DNA of 15,333 nt from Candidatus Woesearchaeota archaeon (GCA_019323235.1 JAHWHN010000154.1:1-15333), one strand, 5' to 3'; positions 7,080 through 13,824 are shown, numbered from the stretch's first letter. The notes: a model not told the origin generated them from the letters alone. Translations and numbers: made by a program.

Positions 7080-8789
7080 ATGAGTCAAACTACTTTAACA
7101 AAAGATGAGCCAAAACCAGTTGCTATGAACAAAGCTGAGGAGATGGCAACCAAACAAAGAGATATTTCAGTTGCTGCTTTTTTTGAGAAAAACAGACATT
7201 TACTTGGATTTGATAATCCTCGAAAAGCTTTACTTACTACTATTAAAGAAGCTGTTGACAATTCTTTAGATGCTTGTGAAGAAGCCAGTATTCTTCCAGA
7301 AATTATTGTAGAAGTTATTGATTTAGGAAATGATAGATTTAGAATCATTGTTGAAGATAATGGTCCAGGAATTGTTAAAAGTCAACTTCCTAAAATTTTC
7401 GCAAAATTACTATATGGTTCAAAGTTTCATAAATTAGCTCAAACAAGAGGACAGCAAGGTATTGGGATTTCTGCTTCTGTTATGTATGGGCATTTAACAA
7501 CAGGTAAACCAGCAAAGATTACTTCCAAGATAGCACCAGACAGACCAGCTATTTATCATGAATTACATATTGATACTAATACAAACAAACCAATTATTTC
7601 AAGAGATGAAACTAGAGAATGGGCTCATAAAGATCATGGTACAAGAATTGAATTAGATATTGAGGGTGCTTATATTAAAGGTAAATTATCAATTGACGAG
7701 TATTTAAAAGAAACTGCAATTGTAAACCCTCATTTAACTATCATCTATACTAACCCTAAAGCAGAACAATATATTTTCGCAAGAGTTACTGATGAACTAC
7801 CACCAAAACCAGTTGAGATTAAACCTCATCCTTATGGTATTGAATTAGGTATGTTAATTAGAATGCTTAATGATACTGAAACTAGAACTTTACAATCTTT
7901 TTTAACTACTGAATTTTCAAGAGTGGGAGCAGGTACTGCAAAGGAAATTTGTGAACATGCTTCTTTACTTCCAAATACCAAGCCAAAATCAATAAATAGA
8001 GAAATGGCTGAAAAAATAATGGAAGCAATTAAGAAAACTAAAATTATTGCTCCTCCTACAGATTGTATTTCACCAATTGGTGCTGAGTTATTAGAAAAAG
8101 GTATTAGAAAAGAGATTAATGCAGAGTTTTATACTGCTGTAACTAGACCTCCTGCAGTTTATAGAGGAAATCCTTTCGTTATAGAAGTAGGTCTTGCCTA
8201 TGGTGGAGATCAACCAAAAGATAAACCAGTTACTTTAATGAGATACGCTAATCGTGTACCATTACAATATCAACAGGGAGCTGGAGCAGTTGTTAAATCT
8301 GTTTCACAAACTAATTGGAAGCCTTATGGATTAAATCAATCAGGGAATAACCTTCCAGTTGGACCTATGACTATTGCTGTTCATATGGCTTCAGTATGGG
8401 TTCCTTTTACTTCTGAATCTAAAGAAGCTATTGCTAATTATGAAGATATAATTAAAGAAATGAAGCTAGGAATTCAAGAATGTGGTAGAAAACTAGCTAG
8501 TTATGTTAATAAGAAAAAAAGAGTGGGATATGAGATTAAGAAAAGAAGTTATATCGAAAAATACATCCCTCATGTTGGAGAGGCTTTAGCTGACTTATTA
8601 GGATTAGATAAATCAGAAATTGAAGAAATTGATGAACGTTTAAGAGAGATTTTAGAAGATACTAGAGGAGCTGTTGAAGAAGTTGGAGTTATTGATAATC
8701 CTGATTATGATGAAGATTTTGCTAAAATAGGAAGAGAAGATTCTAACGAAGAAGAATCTGATGATGAAGAGAGAGGTTTTGAAGAATGA
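7080..8789 (+). CDS. top6B: DNA topoisomerase VI subunit B
   Basis: 569 aa from ATG 7080. This is the ATPase subunit of the type IIB topoisomerase that passes one duplex through another and relaxes or decatenates DNA. The GHKL fold is clear: N-box EAVDN (57-61), G1 loop DNGPG (93-97) and G2 loop RGQQGIGISA (123-132). A helix-two-turn-helix region spans about 255-340, followed by the transducer domain with TSESKEAI, in which Lys448 is the likely ATP-sensing switch lysine. The C-terminal 30 residues are strongly acidic (EEESDDEE). The gene ends in ATGA, overlapping the start of top6A, as expected for translationally coupled subunits of an A2B2 enzyme. The start was chosen from the TATA spacing; the upstream ATG would add only eight residues and lies inside the promoter. 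Confidence 0.96.
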   Translation: MSQTTLTKDEPKPVAMNKAEEMATKQRDISVAAFFEKNRHLLGFDNPRKALLTTIKEAVDNSLDACEEASILPEIIVEVIDLGNDRFRIIVEDNGPGIVKSQLPKIFAKLLYGSKFHKLAQTRGQQGIGISASVMYGHLTTGKPAKITSKIAPDRPAIYHELHIDTNTNKPIISRDETREWAHKDHGTRIELDIEGAYIKGKLSIDEYLKETAIVNPHLTIIYTNPKAEQYIFARVTDELPPKPVEIKPHPYGIELGMLIRMLNDTETRTLQSFLTTEFSRVGAGTAKEICEHASLLPNTKPKSINREMAEKIMEAIKKTKIIAPPTDCISPIGAELLEKGIRKEINAEFYTAVTRPPAVYRGNPFVIEVGLAYGGDQPKDKPVTLMRYANRVPLQYQQGAGAVVKSVSQTNWKPYGLNQSGNNLPVGPMTIAVHMASVWVPFTSESKEAIANYEDIIKEMKLGIQECGRKLASYVNKKKRVGYEIKKRSYIEKYIPHVGEALADLLGLDKSEIEEIDERLREILEDTRGAVEEVGVIDNPDYDEDFAKIGREDSNEEESDDEERGFEE

Positions 8790-9868
8790 GTAACGTAATA
8801 GATAATATTAAAAATATTTCAAGAGGAATTTATGATAAAATTAAAAAGAATGATAAACCATCTATTGAAACTCCAATTAGATCTTTATCAAATGTTGAAT
8901 ATGATCAAAAAGTAGGATTCTTCAAATTATTAAATAAAACAAAAGAAAGAACTTTATCAGCTACAACAATTAAAACATTTGCTCAAACTCTTAGGATGAT
9001 GTCTTTGTCTAAGAATTTAGTTGAAACTGATGATGTTGCTACTAAGAGAGAAGCTTATTACGTATCTAAAAACTGGGGCGATGCTAGATTTAAAGAACAA
9101 GCAGAATCTGATACAGTAATGGATGATGTTGAAGCAATGTTAGCAGTAAACAGAGAACAGATTGTATTCATTCCAGAAGAAAAAGGTGGAGATATTGCTG
9201 GAGATTGAATAGTAATAGATGTTGATGCAGAAACAGGTAAAGAATTAAAAATTGATTGTACTAAATTTGGTTCAGGTGCCTATTCAATTCCTAGTTCAGT
9301 TGAACATCTTAAGTTTGAAACTAAAGCTAAATTTATTTTAGCTATTGAAACTGCCGGTATGTTCCAAAGATTAGTTAAGCATAAGTATTGGAAAAAGTCA
9401 AATTCCATTTTAATCTCAATGGGAGGAGTTCCGACTAGAGCATGTAGAAGATTTATTAGAAGATTAGCAGATGAAATGAAAATTCCAGTTTATGTGTTTA
9501 CAGATGGTGACCCATATGGATTTCTAAATATTTATAGAACTTTAAAAGTTGGTTCTGGTAATGCTGCACACATCAATCAATATTTTTGTGTACCACAAGC
9601 TAAGTTTATTGGAGTAACTCCTCAAGACATTATTGATTATAAACTTCCAACACATCCTCTCAAAGATGTTGACATCAAAAGAGTTAAGGACGGTATCAAG
9701 AATGATCCATTCGTTGCAGAACATAAAGAATGGCAAAAAGCTCTAGAACAAATGGTTAAAATGAAAGTAAGAGCAGAACAGCAGGCTTTTGCATCTCATC
9801 ATTTAAATTATGTAATTGATACATATTTACCTGAAAAGATTTCTAATCAAAAAAAATGGTTGCCTTAA
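8786..9868 (+). CDS. top6A: DNA topoisomerase VI subunit A, interrupted by one in-frame UGA
   Basis: Reading through a single TGA at 9206-9208 gives 360 residues, a normal Top6A length. The first part (1-140) holds the 5Y-CAP DNA-cleavage domain with the catalytic motif REAYYVS (Tyr91/Tyr92; the second Tyr is catalytic in the family). After the stop, the frame continues directly with family-typical sequence (IDCTKFG, then IPSSVE) and the Toprim domain, with Glu188 in AIETAGMF and Asp240/Asp242 in DGDPYG. No ATG, GTG or TTG occurs between the stop and ATG 9359, and that ATG follows the Toprim Glu, so a separately started second protein would lack a catalytic residue. Options are a sequencing or assembly error, a fresh nonsense mutation (TGG to TGA would be one base), or read-through. 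TGA ends at least three other genes here, so a general code change is unlikely. It overlaps top6B by four bases. Confidence 0.85.
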
Positions 9869-9870
9869 AC

Positions 9871-9890
9871 CTTTTTTCTATATTTTATTA
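9871..9890 (+). terminator. T-rich terminator region after top6A
   Basis: CCTTTTTTCTATATTTTATT begins a few bases after the stop codon. No stable stem is seen, so this would be an unstructured archaeal U-tract terminator. Confidence 0.4.
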
Positions 9891-9926
9891 TATTCTGTAA
9901 AATATAATATTATTCAATATAAAATA

Positions 9927-9940
9927 CGAAATATTTAAAA
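9927..9940 (+). promoter_or_regulatory. BRE/TATA promoter of tRNA-Arg
   Basis: CGAAATATTTAAAA combines a purine-rich BRE-like CGAAA with a TATA element. The expected transcript start, near 9962, leaves a leader of about 7 nt for RNase P to remove. Confidence 0.55.
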
Positions 9941-9969
9941 AGCCAAGTTTGTCACTGAATAGATATAGT

Positions 9970-10044
9970 GGCCCGATAGCCTAGCCTGGATAGGGCGACA
10001 GCCTTCTAAGCTGTAGACCGCGAGTTCAAATCTCGCTCGGGCCG
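9970..10044 (+). tRNA. tRNA-Arg, anticodon UCU
   Basis: A complete cloverleaf. The acceptor stem is GGCCCGA (9970-9976) with TCGGGCC (10037-10043) and discriminator G at 10044. The D-arm starts with GCCT. The anticodon stem ACAGC/GCTGT closes the loop CTTCTAA, with TCT at 34-36. The variable loop is AGACC and the T-arm is GCGAG/CTCGC with loop TTCAAAT. There is no intron and CCA is not encoded. UCU reads AGA/AGG, and AGA is by far the commonest Arg codon in the proteins of this window. Confidence 0.96.
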
Positions 10045-10093
10045 TATTTATCTAAATAATTTCAAACTAAATATATGATTTAATTTAGTAAAT

Positions 10094-10101
10094 TTTATAA
10101 A
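10094..10101 (+). promoter_or_regulatory. TATA box TTTATAAA of tRNA-Cys
   Basis: Matches the consensus used by protein genes in this window. The predicted start near 10124 gives a leader of about 15 nt. A weaker AT box at 10112-10120 would place the start inside the tRNA. Confidence 0.45.
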
Positions 10102-10139
10102 TAAAACTTAATTTTTAAATCTTATCTCAAGTTTTAATT

Positions 10140-10257
10140 GGGGGAGTGGCCAAGCGGCTAAGGCAGTCGGCTGCAATAATTCGTATGGGATGATGAGCAC
10201 ACTAGTGCAATGATCTGTAGATCCCGGCGATCGTGGGTTCGAGTCCCGCCTCCCCCT
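10140..10257 (+). tRNA. tRNA-Cys, anticodon GCA, with intron
   Basis: The acceptor stem is GGGGGAG (10140-10146) with CTCCCCC (10250-10256), and the discriminator is U at 10257, the usual Cys identity base. The D-arm is GCC/GGC. The anticodon stem GTCGG (10066+100 = 10166-10170) pairs with CCGGC (10224-10228). The spliced loop is CTGCAAC with GCA at 34-36. The variable loop is GATC and the T-arm is GTGGG/CCCGC with loop TTCGAGT. The four-base variable loop excludes the class II Ser/Leu types. A 46-nt intron interrupts the loop after position 37. CCA is not encoded. Confidence 0.9.
10177..10222 (+). other. 46-nt tRNA intron at position 37/38
   Basis: Removing these bases restores a normal seven-base anticodon loop. 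Exon bases CTGC (10171-10174) pair with intron GTAG (10217-10220, one G-U), flanked by three-base bulges AA^T and AT^C, each cut after the second base. This is the bulge-helix-bulge geometry read by the archaeal splicing endonuclease. The outer helix inside the intron is weak, so the motif may be of the relaxed type. The intron also contains a GCAC/GTGC hairpin with an ACTA loop. Confidence 0.8.
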
Positions 10258-10276
10258 TATTCTATTAATTTCCAAA

Positions 10277-10290
10277 ATATATTTAAATAA
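10277..10290 (+). promoter_or_regulatory. TATA box for the 10310 regulator
   Basis: ATATATTTAAATAA, with TTTAAA centred 25-26 nt before ATG 10310, implies leaderless initiation. Confidence 0.5.
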
Positions 10291-10309
10291 CAAATACATT
10301 TCATAGCTT

Positions 10310-10714
10310 ATGAGATTTAGTCACAAGATAACTATCATTAATATTGATAAACCTATTAAAAAAAATATTAATGAAGATTTACAATTTTTAGGGAGTTCAT
10401 TAGGACTATTTGGATTAAGAGATAAAGATAAAAGTTGTTATAGAATATTCTTAGAATTACTTAAGGCGGCCAAAATTAAAGTTGGTTTATCAAGTGATGA
10501 ATTAGCAGCTAAGTTAGAACTTTCAAGAGGAACAGCAGTCCATCATCTAAATAAGTTAATGGAAGCAGGTATTGCCATAAACATTAGAAATAGATATTAT
10601 TTAAGAGAAGAAAATCTTAAATACGTAATATTGAAGATAAAAAAAGATTTAGAAGATTCTGTTAATGAATTAATAGATATTGCCGAAGAAATTGATGATG
10701 CTATTGGTTTATAG
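10310..10714 (+). CDS. Small winged-helix DNA-binding regulator
   Basis: 134 aa, cytoplasmic. Residues about 45-105 form a clear winged helix: a first helix (CYRIFLELLKAA), the turn and recognition helix (LSSDELAAKLELSRGTAVHHLNKL, quoted in two parts as LSSDELAAKLEL and SRGTAVHHLNKL), and a wing (IAINIRNRYYLR). The C-terminal 35 residues form an acidic helix, probably for dimerisation. The conserved-looking stretch 'LGLFGLRDKDKSC' before the domain resembles a family I have seen in DPANN genomes, from memory. The overall type is ArsR/MarR-like, and its target is unknown. It sits 60 nt upstream of the nitroreductase gene on the same strand, and an inverted repeat in that gap could be its operator. 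Confidence 0.8.
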   Translation: MRFSHKITIINIDKPIKKNINEDLQFLGSSLGLFGLRDKDKSCYRIFLELLKAAKIKVGLSSDELAAKLELSRGTAVHHLNKLMEAGIAINIRNRYYLREENLKYVILKIKKDLEDSVNELIDIAEEIDDAIGL

Positions 10715-10715
10715 T

Positions 10716-10755
10716 TAGCTTATTTTAATAATTTAACAAAAAATTTATTAAGCTA
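10716..10755 (+). repeat. 7-bp inverted repeat around the nitroreductase promoter
   Basis: TAGCTTA (10716-10722) and TAAGCTA (10749-10755) are perfect complements 26 nt apart and overlap the TATA-like box AAATTTATTAA (10741-10751). It could be an operator, or a weak terminator stem for the upstream regulator followed by the T-rich 10756-10773. Confidence 0.4.
10744..10751 (+). promoter_or_regulatory. TATA-like box TTTATTAA for the nitroreductase gene
   Basis: Centred 26-27 nt before ATG 10774, giving a leaderless start. It is the same box as that before the lipoprotein gene at 5154. Confidence 0.5.
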
Positions 10756-10773
10756 TTATTCTATTTTTTAATT

Positions 10774-11436
10774 ATGGATTTAGATGAATGTATCGAGAAA
10801 AGAAGAAGTATACGTAAATTTAAAGATAAAGAAGTACATCCTGATGATGTGATAGATATTATTGATGCAGCAAGAAAAGCTCCTTCTGCAGGTAATCTAC
10901 AATCCTGGAAATTTATTGTTGTTAAAAATCAGAAGAAAAAGAATAAAATTGCTGATTGTTGTTTTCAGCAAAATTGGGTTTCTGAAGCACCAGTAATTAT
11001 TATAATTATTGCAAATATTGATGAAATAAAACAAGAATATGGTACAAGAGGAGAAATGCTCTATAGTATTCAAAATTGTGCTTTGGCTGCACAAAATTTA
11101 ATGTTAAAAGCAACAGAATTAGGATTGAGTACTACCTATATTAGTGCTTTTGAAGAAGGTATGCTTAAAAGAGAATTTGGAATACCAGATAATATGAGAG
11201 CTAATGCAATCATTCCTGTTGGATATTCTGATGAAAATCCTAGAACAAAACAACTTCATTCTATTGAGTCTATGACTTATTTTGAAAATTACGGCGGAAG
11301 AGTTGAAGACTGGGATGAAGCTTTTTATGAATGGTCAGGATTAATGAAAAAACATTCCGATAAGATAATTTCTAGAATTAAGAAAGGTTCTAAAACATTA
11401 AAAGAAAAAATTTCTGAGAAATTTTTAAAAGATTAA
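10774..11436 (+). CDS. Nitroreductase-family FMN oxidoreductase
   Basis: 220 aa. The N-terminal RRSIRKF (10-16) and APSAGNLQSWKFIVV (36-50) are hallmark FMN-phosphate and substrate-side motifs of the nitroreductase fold. Later 'LGLSTTYISAFEE' and 'AIIPVGY' complete the flavin pocket. Such homodimeric enzymes reduce nitro compounds, quinones or other acceptors with NAD(P)H; the natural substrate cannot be told from sequence. The last 30 residues (from MKKHSDKI) are a Lys-rich helical extension beyond the usual domain end. The gene has its own leaderless-type promoter downstream of the small winged-helix regulator, which may control it (inference). Confidence 0.9.
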   Translation: MDLDECIEKRRSIRKFKDKEVHPDDVIDIIDAARKAPSAGNLQSWKFIVVKNQKKKNKIADCCFQQNWVSEAPVIIIIIANIDEIKQEYGTRGEMLYSIQNCALAAQNLMLKATELGLSTTYISAFEEGMLKREFGIPDNMRANAIIPVGYSDENPRTKQLHSIESMTYFENYGGRVEDWDEAFYEWSGLMKKHSDKIISRIKKGSKTLKEKISEKFLKD

Positions 11437-11438
11437 AA

Positions 11439-11475
11439 TTTAGAATAGATTTTATTTCTAAAGATATAGTTTTTT
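11439..11475 (+). terminator. AT-rich hairpin terminator after the nitroreductase gene
   Basis: TTTAGAA (11439-11445) pairs perfectly with TTCTAAA (11456-11462) and is followed by TTTTTT at 11470-11475. A second AT-rich stem, AGATATT/AATATCT (11483-11504), follows. Confidence 0.45.
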
Positions 11476-11537
11476 ATTGAAGAGATATTGTTTTAAAAAT
11501 ATCTGAAAAAATTCTAAAGTAAATAAAGAAATTCATT

Positions 11538-11596
11538 AAAAAAAAGTTTGCCTCCACCGGGTTTCAATAGGGGGTGAGAAATTTAGTGAAGGCAAA
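11538..11596 (-). terminator. ftsZ: Strong ftsZ terminator hairpin with C-rich loop
   Basis: On the - strand TTTGCCTTCAC (11596-11586) pairs over 11 bp with GTGGAGGCAAA (11557-11547), followed by C and eight T (11545-11538). One pair is U-G in - strand RNA but would be a C/A mismatch in + strand RNA, so the - strand is the functional one. The 28-nt loop contains ACCCCCTATT. Confidence 0.75.
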
Positions 11597-11637
11597 GAAG
11601 GAAAATAAAAAAAGTAAAAGTAAAAGCCTATCTTTAC

Positions 11638-12705
11638 TTATCTAACGATTTCGATTCCTAAATCGTCTTCCATTTCTGCAACTTGAGCTTTAGTTGATTC
11701 AGTTCTGCCAGTAATCCAAGGAGATTTAACTCCTGTTATGATAGTCATAACAGTTAGTTTTCCTTTCATGTTTTCATCAATTCTAGCACCCCAGATAACT
11801 TTTGCATCTAAGTCTAAACTTTCAGTTACGATGTCACCAATTCTTTTAACTTCATCTAAAGTTAAATCTTCTCCACCAATAACATTGATTAAAGCACCTG
11901 TTGCACCAGCATAATCAATTTCTAATAATGGATTGTCTAGAGCACCACTTACAGCTTCTTCAACTCTATTATTAGTATCAGATGAACCAACACCAATCGC
12001 AGCAACACCACCATTAGTCATAATAGTTCTTACGTCTGCAAAGTCAAGGTTTACTAAAGCAGGAACAGCAATTGTTTCTACAATTCCTCTAATCATAGTT
12101 GCAATTAATTCATTTGCTACAGCAAAAGCTTGTTTGATTGGTAAATTACCAGCAATTTGAACTAATCTGTTGTTGTCAATTACAATTACAGTATCTGAAA
12201 CTTTTCTTAATTGTTTTAAACCATATTCAGCTTTATCAATTCTTGCTCTTTCAATATCAAAAGGCATTGTTACAGTTCCAATAACTATAGCACCAGTATC
12301 TTTTGCAACTTTTGCAATCTCTGGAGCAGAACCAGTACCTGTTCCACCACCCATACCAGCACAAACAAATACCATATCAGAACCTTTCAAAGTATCTTTT
12401 ATTTGAGCGATAGATTCTTGAGCAGCTTCAGCTCCTCTTTCTGGCCAACCACCACATCCTAATCCTTTTGTTAAATCTTTACCGATTAAGAATTTTCTAT
12501 CAGCATCAGTCATATCTAAATGTTGTTGATCAGTATTACATGCTACAATTTCAGCACCTTTTATACCTTTGTGGTATAACCAATTAACCATGTTACCACC
12601 AGCGCCACCAGCACCGATAACTTTAATTTTAGCTTGTCCTACTACGTCGTCGTGTCCACCCATTGCTTTTTCATTTTTTAATGCATCTTGCACAATAAAA
12701 TCCAT
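11638..12705 (-). CDS. ftsZ: Cell division GTPase FtsZ (FtsZ1-like)
   Basis: 355 aa from ATG 12705. FtsZ polymerises at midcell into the division ring and hydrolyses GTP at the interface between subunits. Visible motifs are the glycine-rich GAGGAGGN (31-38), the tubulin signature GGGTGTG (119-125), and the T7 synergy loop NLDFAD (219-224) with catalytic Asp221 and Asp224. The protein ends with a short tail and the conserved-type peptide DDLGIEIVR, which probably binds partner proteins. 'ACNTDQQHL' and 'IDYAGATGALINVIGG' resemble archaeal FtsZ1 more than FtsZ2 (from memory). The start gives the family-like N-terminus MDFIVQDALK. An in-frame ATG six codons upstream (12723) encodes MRGKKK, and its G-run more likely serves as the SD. 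The gene is transcribed alone, convergent with the nitroreductase gene. Confidence 0.96.
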   Translation of the reverse strand: MDFIVQDALKNEKAMGGHDDVVGQAKIKVIGAGGAGGNMVNWLYHKGIKGAEIVACNTDQQHLDMTDADRKFLIGKDLTKGLGCGGWPERGAEAAQESIAQIKDTLKGSDMVFVCAGMGGGTGTGSAPEIAKVAKDTGAIVIGTVTMPFDIERARIDKAEYGLKQLRKVSDTVIVIDNNRLVQIAGNLPIKQAFAVANELIATMIRGIVETIAVPALVNLDFADVRTIMTNGGVAAIGVGSSDTNNRVEEAVSGALDNPLLEIDYAGATGALINVIGGEDLTLDEVKRIGDIVTESLDLDAKVIWGARIDENMKGKLTVMTIITGVKSPWITGRTESTKAQVAEMEDDLGIEIVR

Positions 12706-12750
12706 TTTTTTCTTCCCCCGCATAAACTAATTATCCAACTTATTTTTTGT

Positions 12751-12765
12751 AATATATAGTTTACA
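12751..12765 (-). promoter_or_regulatory. Proximal ftsZ promoter, TGTAAACTATATATT
   Basis: The TATA part is centred near 12755, so transcription should start near 12728, giving a leader of about 24 nt with GGGGG (12719-12715) before ATG 12705. It is identical over 15 bases to the distal copy at 12910-12924. Confidence 0.55.
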
Positions 12766-12909
12766 CTATCTAAACATTTATATGTAGCATTATTTATACT
12801 ACTATTAGAACAAACCAAACACGCCAACTGAACACACTGAGTTTCGCCAAAAACTCATTGTTGTTAATTTTATTCTCGCAAAAACAGTATATAAACATTT
12901 ATCTGAAAG

Positions 12910-12924
12910 AATATATAGTTTACA
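12910..12924 (-). promoter_or_regulatory. Distal copy of the ftsZ promoter element
   Basis: An exact 15-base copy of the proximal element. If active, transcription would start near 12887 and produce an ftsZ leader of about 180 nt containing the hairpin and a short reading frame. It could instead be a regulator site. Confidence 0.4.
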
Positions 12925-13019
12925 GAATATAAATAAATTCATTTCTCTCAATTAAACTCAACATAATCAAACAAAATATATTCTTGAAAAAATAGAAAAC
13001 ATATGAAAAAAATAACAAA

Positions 13020-13727
13020 TCAGAAAATTAAATTTTCATTAATTTTTATTTCTTTGAACTCACCATTTTCTAAAATCCTATCCATTTCTGTTAAAAAAAA
13101 CTTCTCAGATTTTAATGAAGAAAGTATAAATGGATCATTTTGAATATATTTTTGTTTTAAAAATTCATCTTCAGTCATCCATTCAAATGTTCCCTCACGA
13201 TCTTTTTGTTTAAGTTTACCTTTTGGATTTATACCTTTTAAGATTATTAAATTATGATGATATATTATTTTATCTTCATTGAAAGTTCTACAATTAATCA
13301 TACCTTTAACATTAAAGTCTGCATCTAAATTTGTTTCTTCCATCAATTCCCGTTTGGCACCCTCAATTAACTGTTCTCCAAACTTTGCTTTTCCACTTGG
13401 GAATCCATAATAACCATAGAAAGGTTCTTTTAATCTTTTGTGAGCTAGAATCTTACCATCATCATAAACCACCATGACTAAAGTTGTTAAGGGTTGTTCT
13501 TCTTTTTTACCAGTAAGCCCATCTAAAAAAGTAACTAAAGATTTTCCTTGCTGAGTTAATTTATAATCCTCACCCATTTTATGAATTAAGTTAGCTTCAA
13601 CCATTAACTTAAGATGATATGCAAATTTATTACTCCTAATAGTTTCTTTATCCCATAGCTCATGAAATTTCATCTCAGGATTATGCATTAATTTTCTTAA
13701 GATATCATTTCTAATTTCGTGTTCCAT
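13020..13727 (-). CDS. Winged-helix plus Nudix hydrolase fusion
   Basis: 235 aa from ATG 13727. Residues about 1-75 are a winged helix of ArsR/MarR type (FHELWDKETIRSNKFAYHLK into a wing ending TQQGKSLV). Residues about 80-200 are a Nudix domain with box G112-x5-E118-x7-R126E127-x2-E130E131, the metal-binding glutamates intact. The usual Gly after EEx is Asn133. Nudix enzymes hydrolyse a nucleoside diphosphate linked to another moiety; fused to DNA-binding domains they often act as ligand-sensing regulators (as in NrtR, where the order is reversed). It is unclear whether this one is an enzyme, a sensor or both. The start was set by the TATA at 13757-13750, centred 26-27 nt upstream; ATG 13733 would be too close. 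It is divergent from the kinase gene. Confidence 0.88.
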   Translation of the reverse strand: MEHEIRNDILRKLMHNPEMKFHELWDKETIRSNKFAYHLKLMVEANLIHKMGEDYKLTQQGKSLVTFLDGLTGKKEEQPLTTLVMVVYDDGKILAHKRLKEPFYGYYGFPSGKAKFGEQLIEGAKRELMEETNLDADFNVKGMINCRTFNEDKIIYHHNLIILKGINPKGKLKQKDREGTFEWMTEDEFLKQKYIQNDPFILSSLKSEKFFLTEMDRILENGEFKEIKINENLIF

Positions 13728-13749
13728 AAGCATAAGTAATGCATATTCA

Positions 13750-13757
13750 TATATAAA
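13750..13757 (-). promoter_or_regulatory. TATA box TTTATATA of the Nudix gene
   Basis: On the - strand, centred 26-27 nt before ATG 13727. It shares the 97-bp divergent gap with the promoter of the 13825 gene. Confidence 0.55.
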
Positions 13758-13792
13758 GCATTTCTCAATTTGTTTTGAGTCTAGAATAGAAA

Positions 13793-13804
13793 ATATTAAA
13801 TAAA
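13793..13804 (+). promoter_or_regulatory. TATA-like box for the kinase-like gene
   Basis: ATATTAAATAAA-type box centred about 27 nt before ATG 13825, consistent with a leaderless transcript. Confidence 0.45.
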
Positions 13805-13824
13805 CTTAATTAATATTTAATTTA

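Larger units (their letters stand above)
12706..13019 (-). promoter_or_regulatory. ftsZ upstream region (314 bases, no clear gene)
   Basis: This stretch holds the ftsZ promoter, duplicated elements, a hairpin and a possible 17-residue peptide. On the - strand TGTAAACTATATATT occurs twice, at 12924-12910 and 12765-12751, and ATAAATGTTTA twice, at 12902-12892 and 12781-12771, in opposite order within each block. A 7-bp stem with a six-base loop lies at 12838-12857. The upstream end has T-rich stretches (- strand) that may terminate the Nudix gene. I see no RNA gene family here. Confidence 0.6.

Noticed and set aside
9206..9208. UGA read as selenocysteine, or UGA reassigned genome-wide
   Set aside because: Top6A is not a known selenoprotein, and the AT-rich region after the gene shows no GC-rich SECIS-like hairpin. 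TGA serves as the normal stop of top6B, the Nudix gene and the kinase-like gene.
9359..9868. A separate gene for a Toprim protein starting at ATG 9359
   Set aside because: The family-specific sequence continues upstream of this ATG to the TGA, including the Toprim Glu. It is the second half of top6A, not an independent gene.
10112..10120. tRNA-Cys transcribed without a leader, as in lineages lacking RNase P
   Set aside because: The close AT box would start transcription inside the tRNA; the better TTTATAAA at 10094 gives a normal leader, and tRNA-Arg also has one.
10108..10299. A 63-residue reading frame on the - strand (RGRRDSNPRSPGSTDH...)
   Set aside because: It is the antisense of the tRNA-Cys gene; 'RGRRDSNPRSP' is a well-known artefact of translating tRNA T-arms backwards.
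11586..11645. A Lys-rich 19-residue frame starting at GTG on the + strand
   Set aside because: It overlaps the ftsZ stop and terminator in antisense, and the stem pairs better in - strand RNA. The GGGGGTGA before it is part of the terminator loop.
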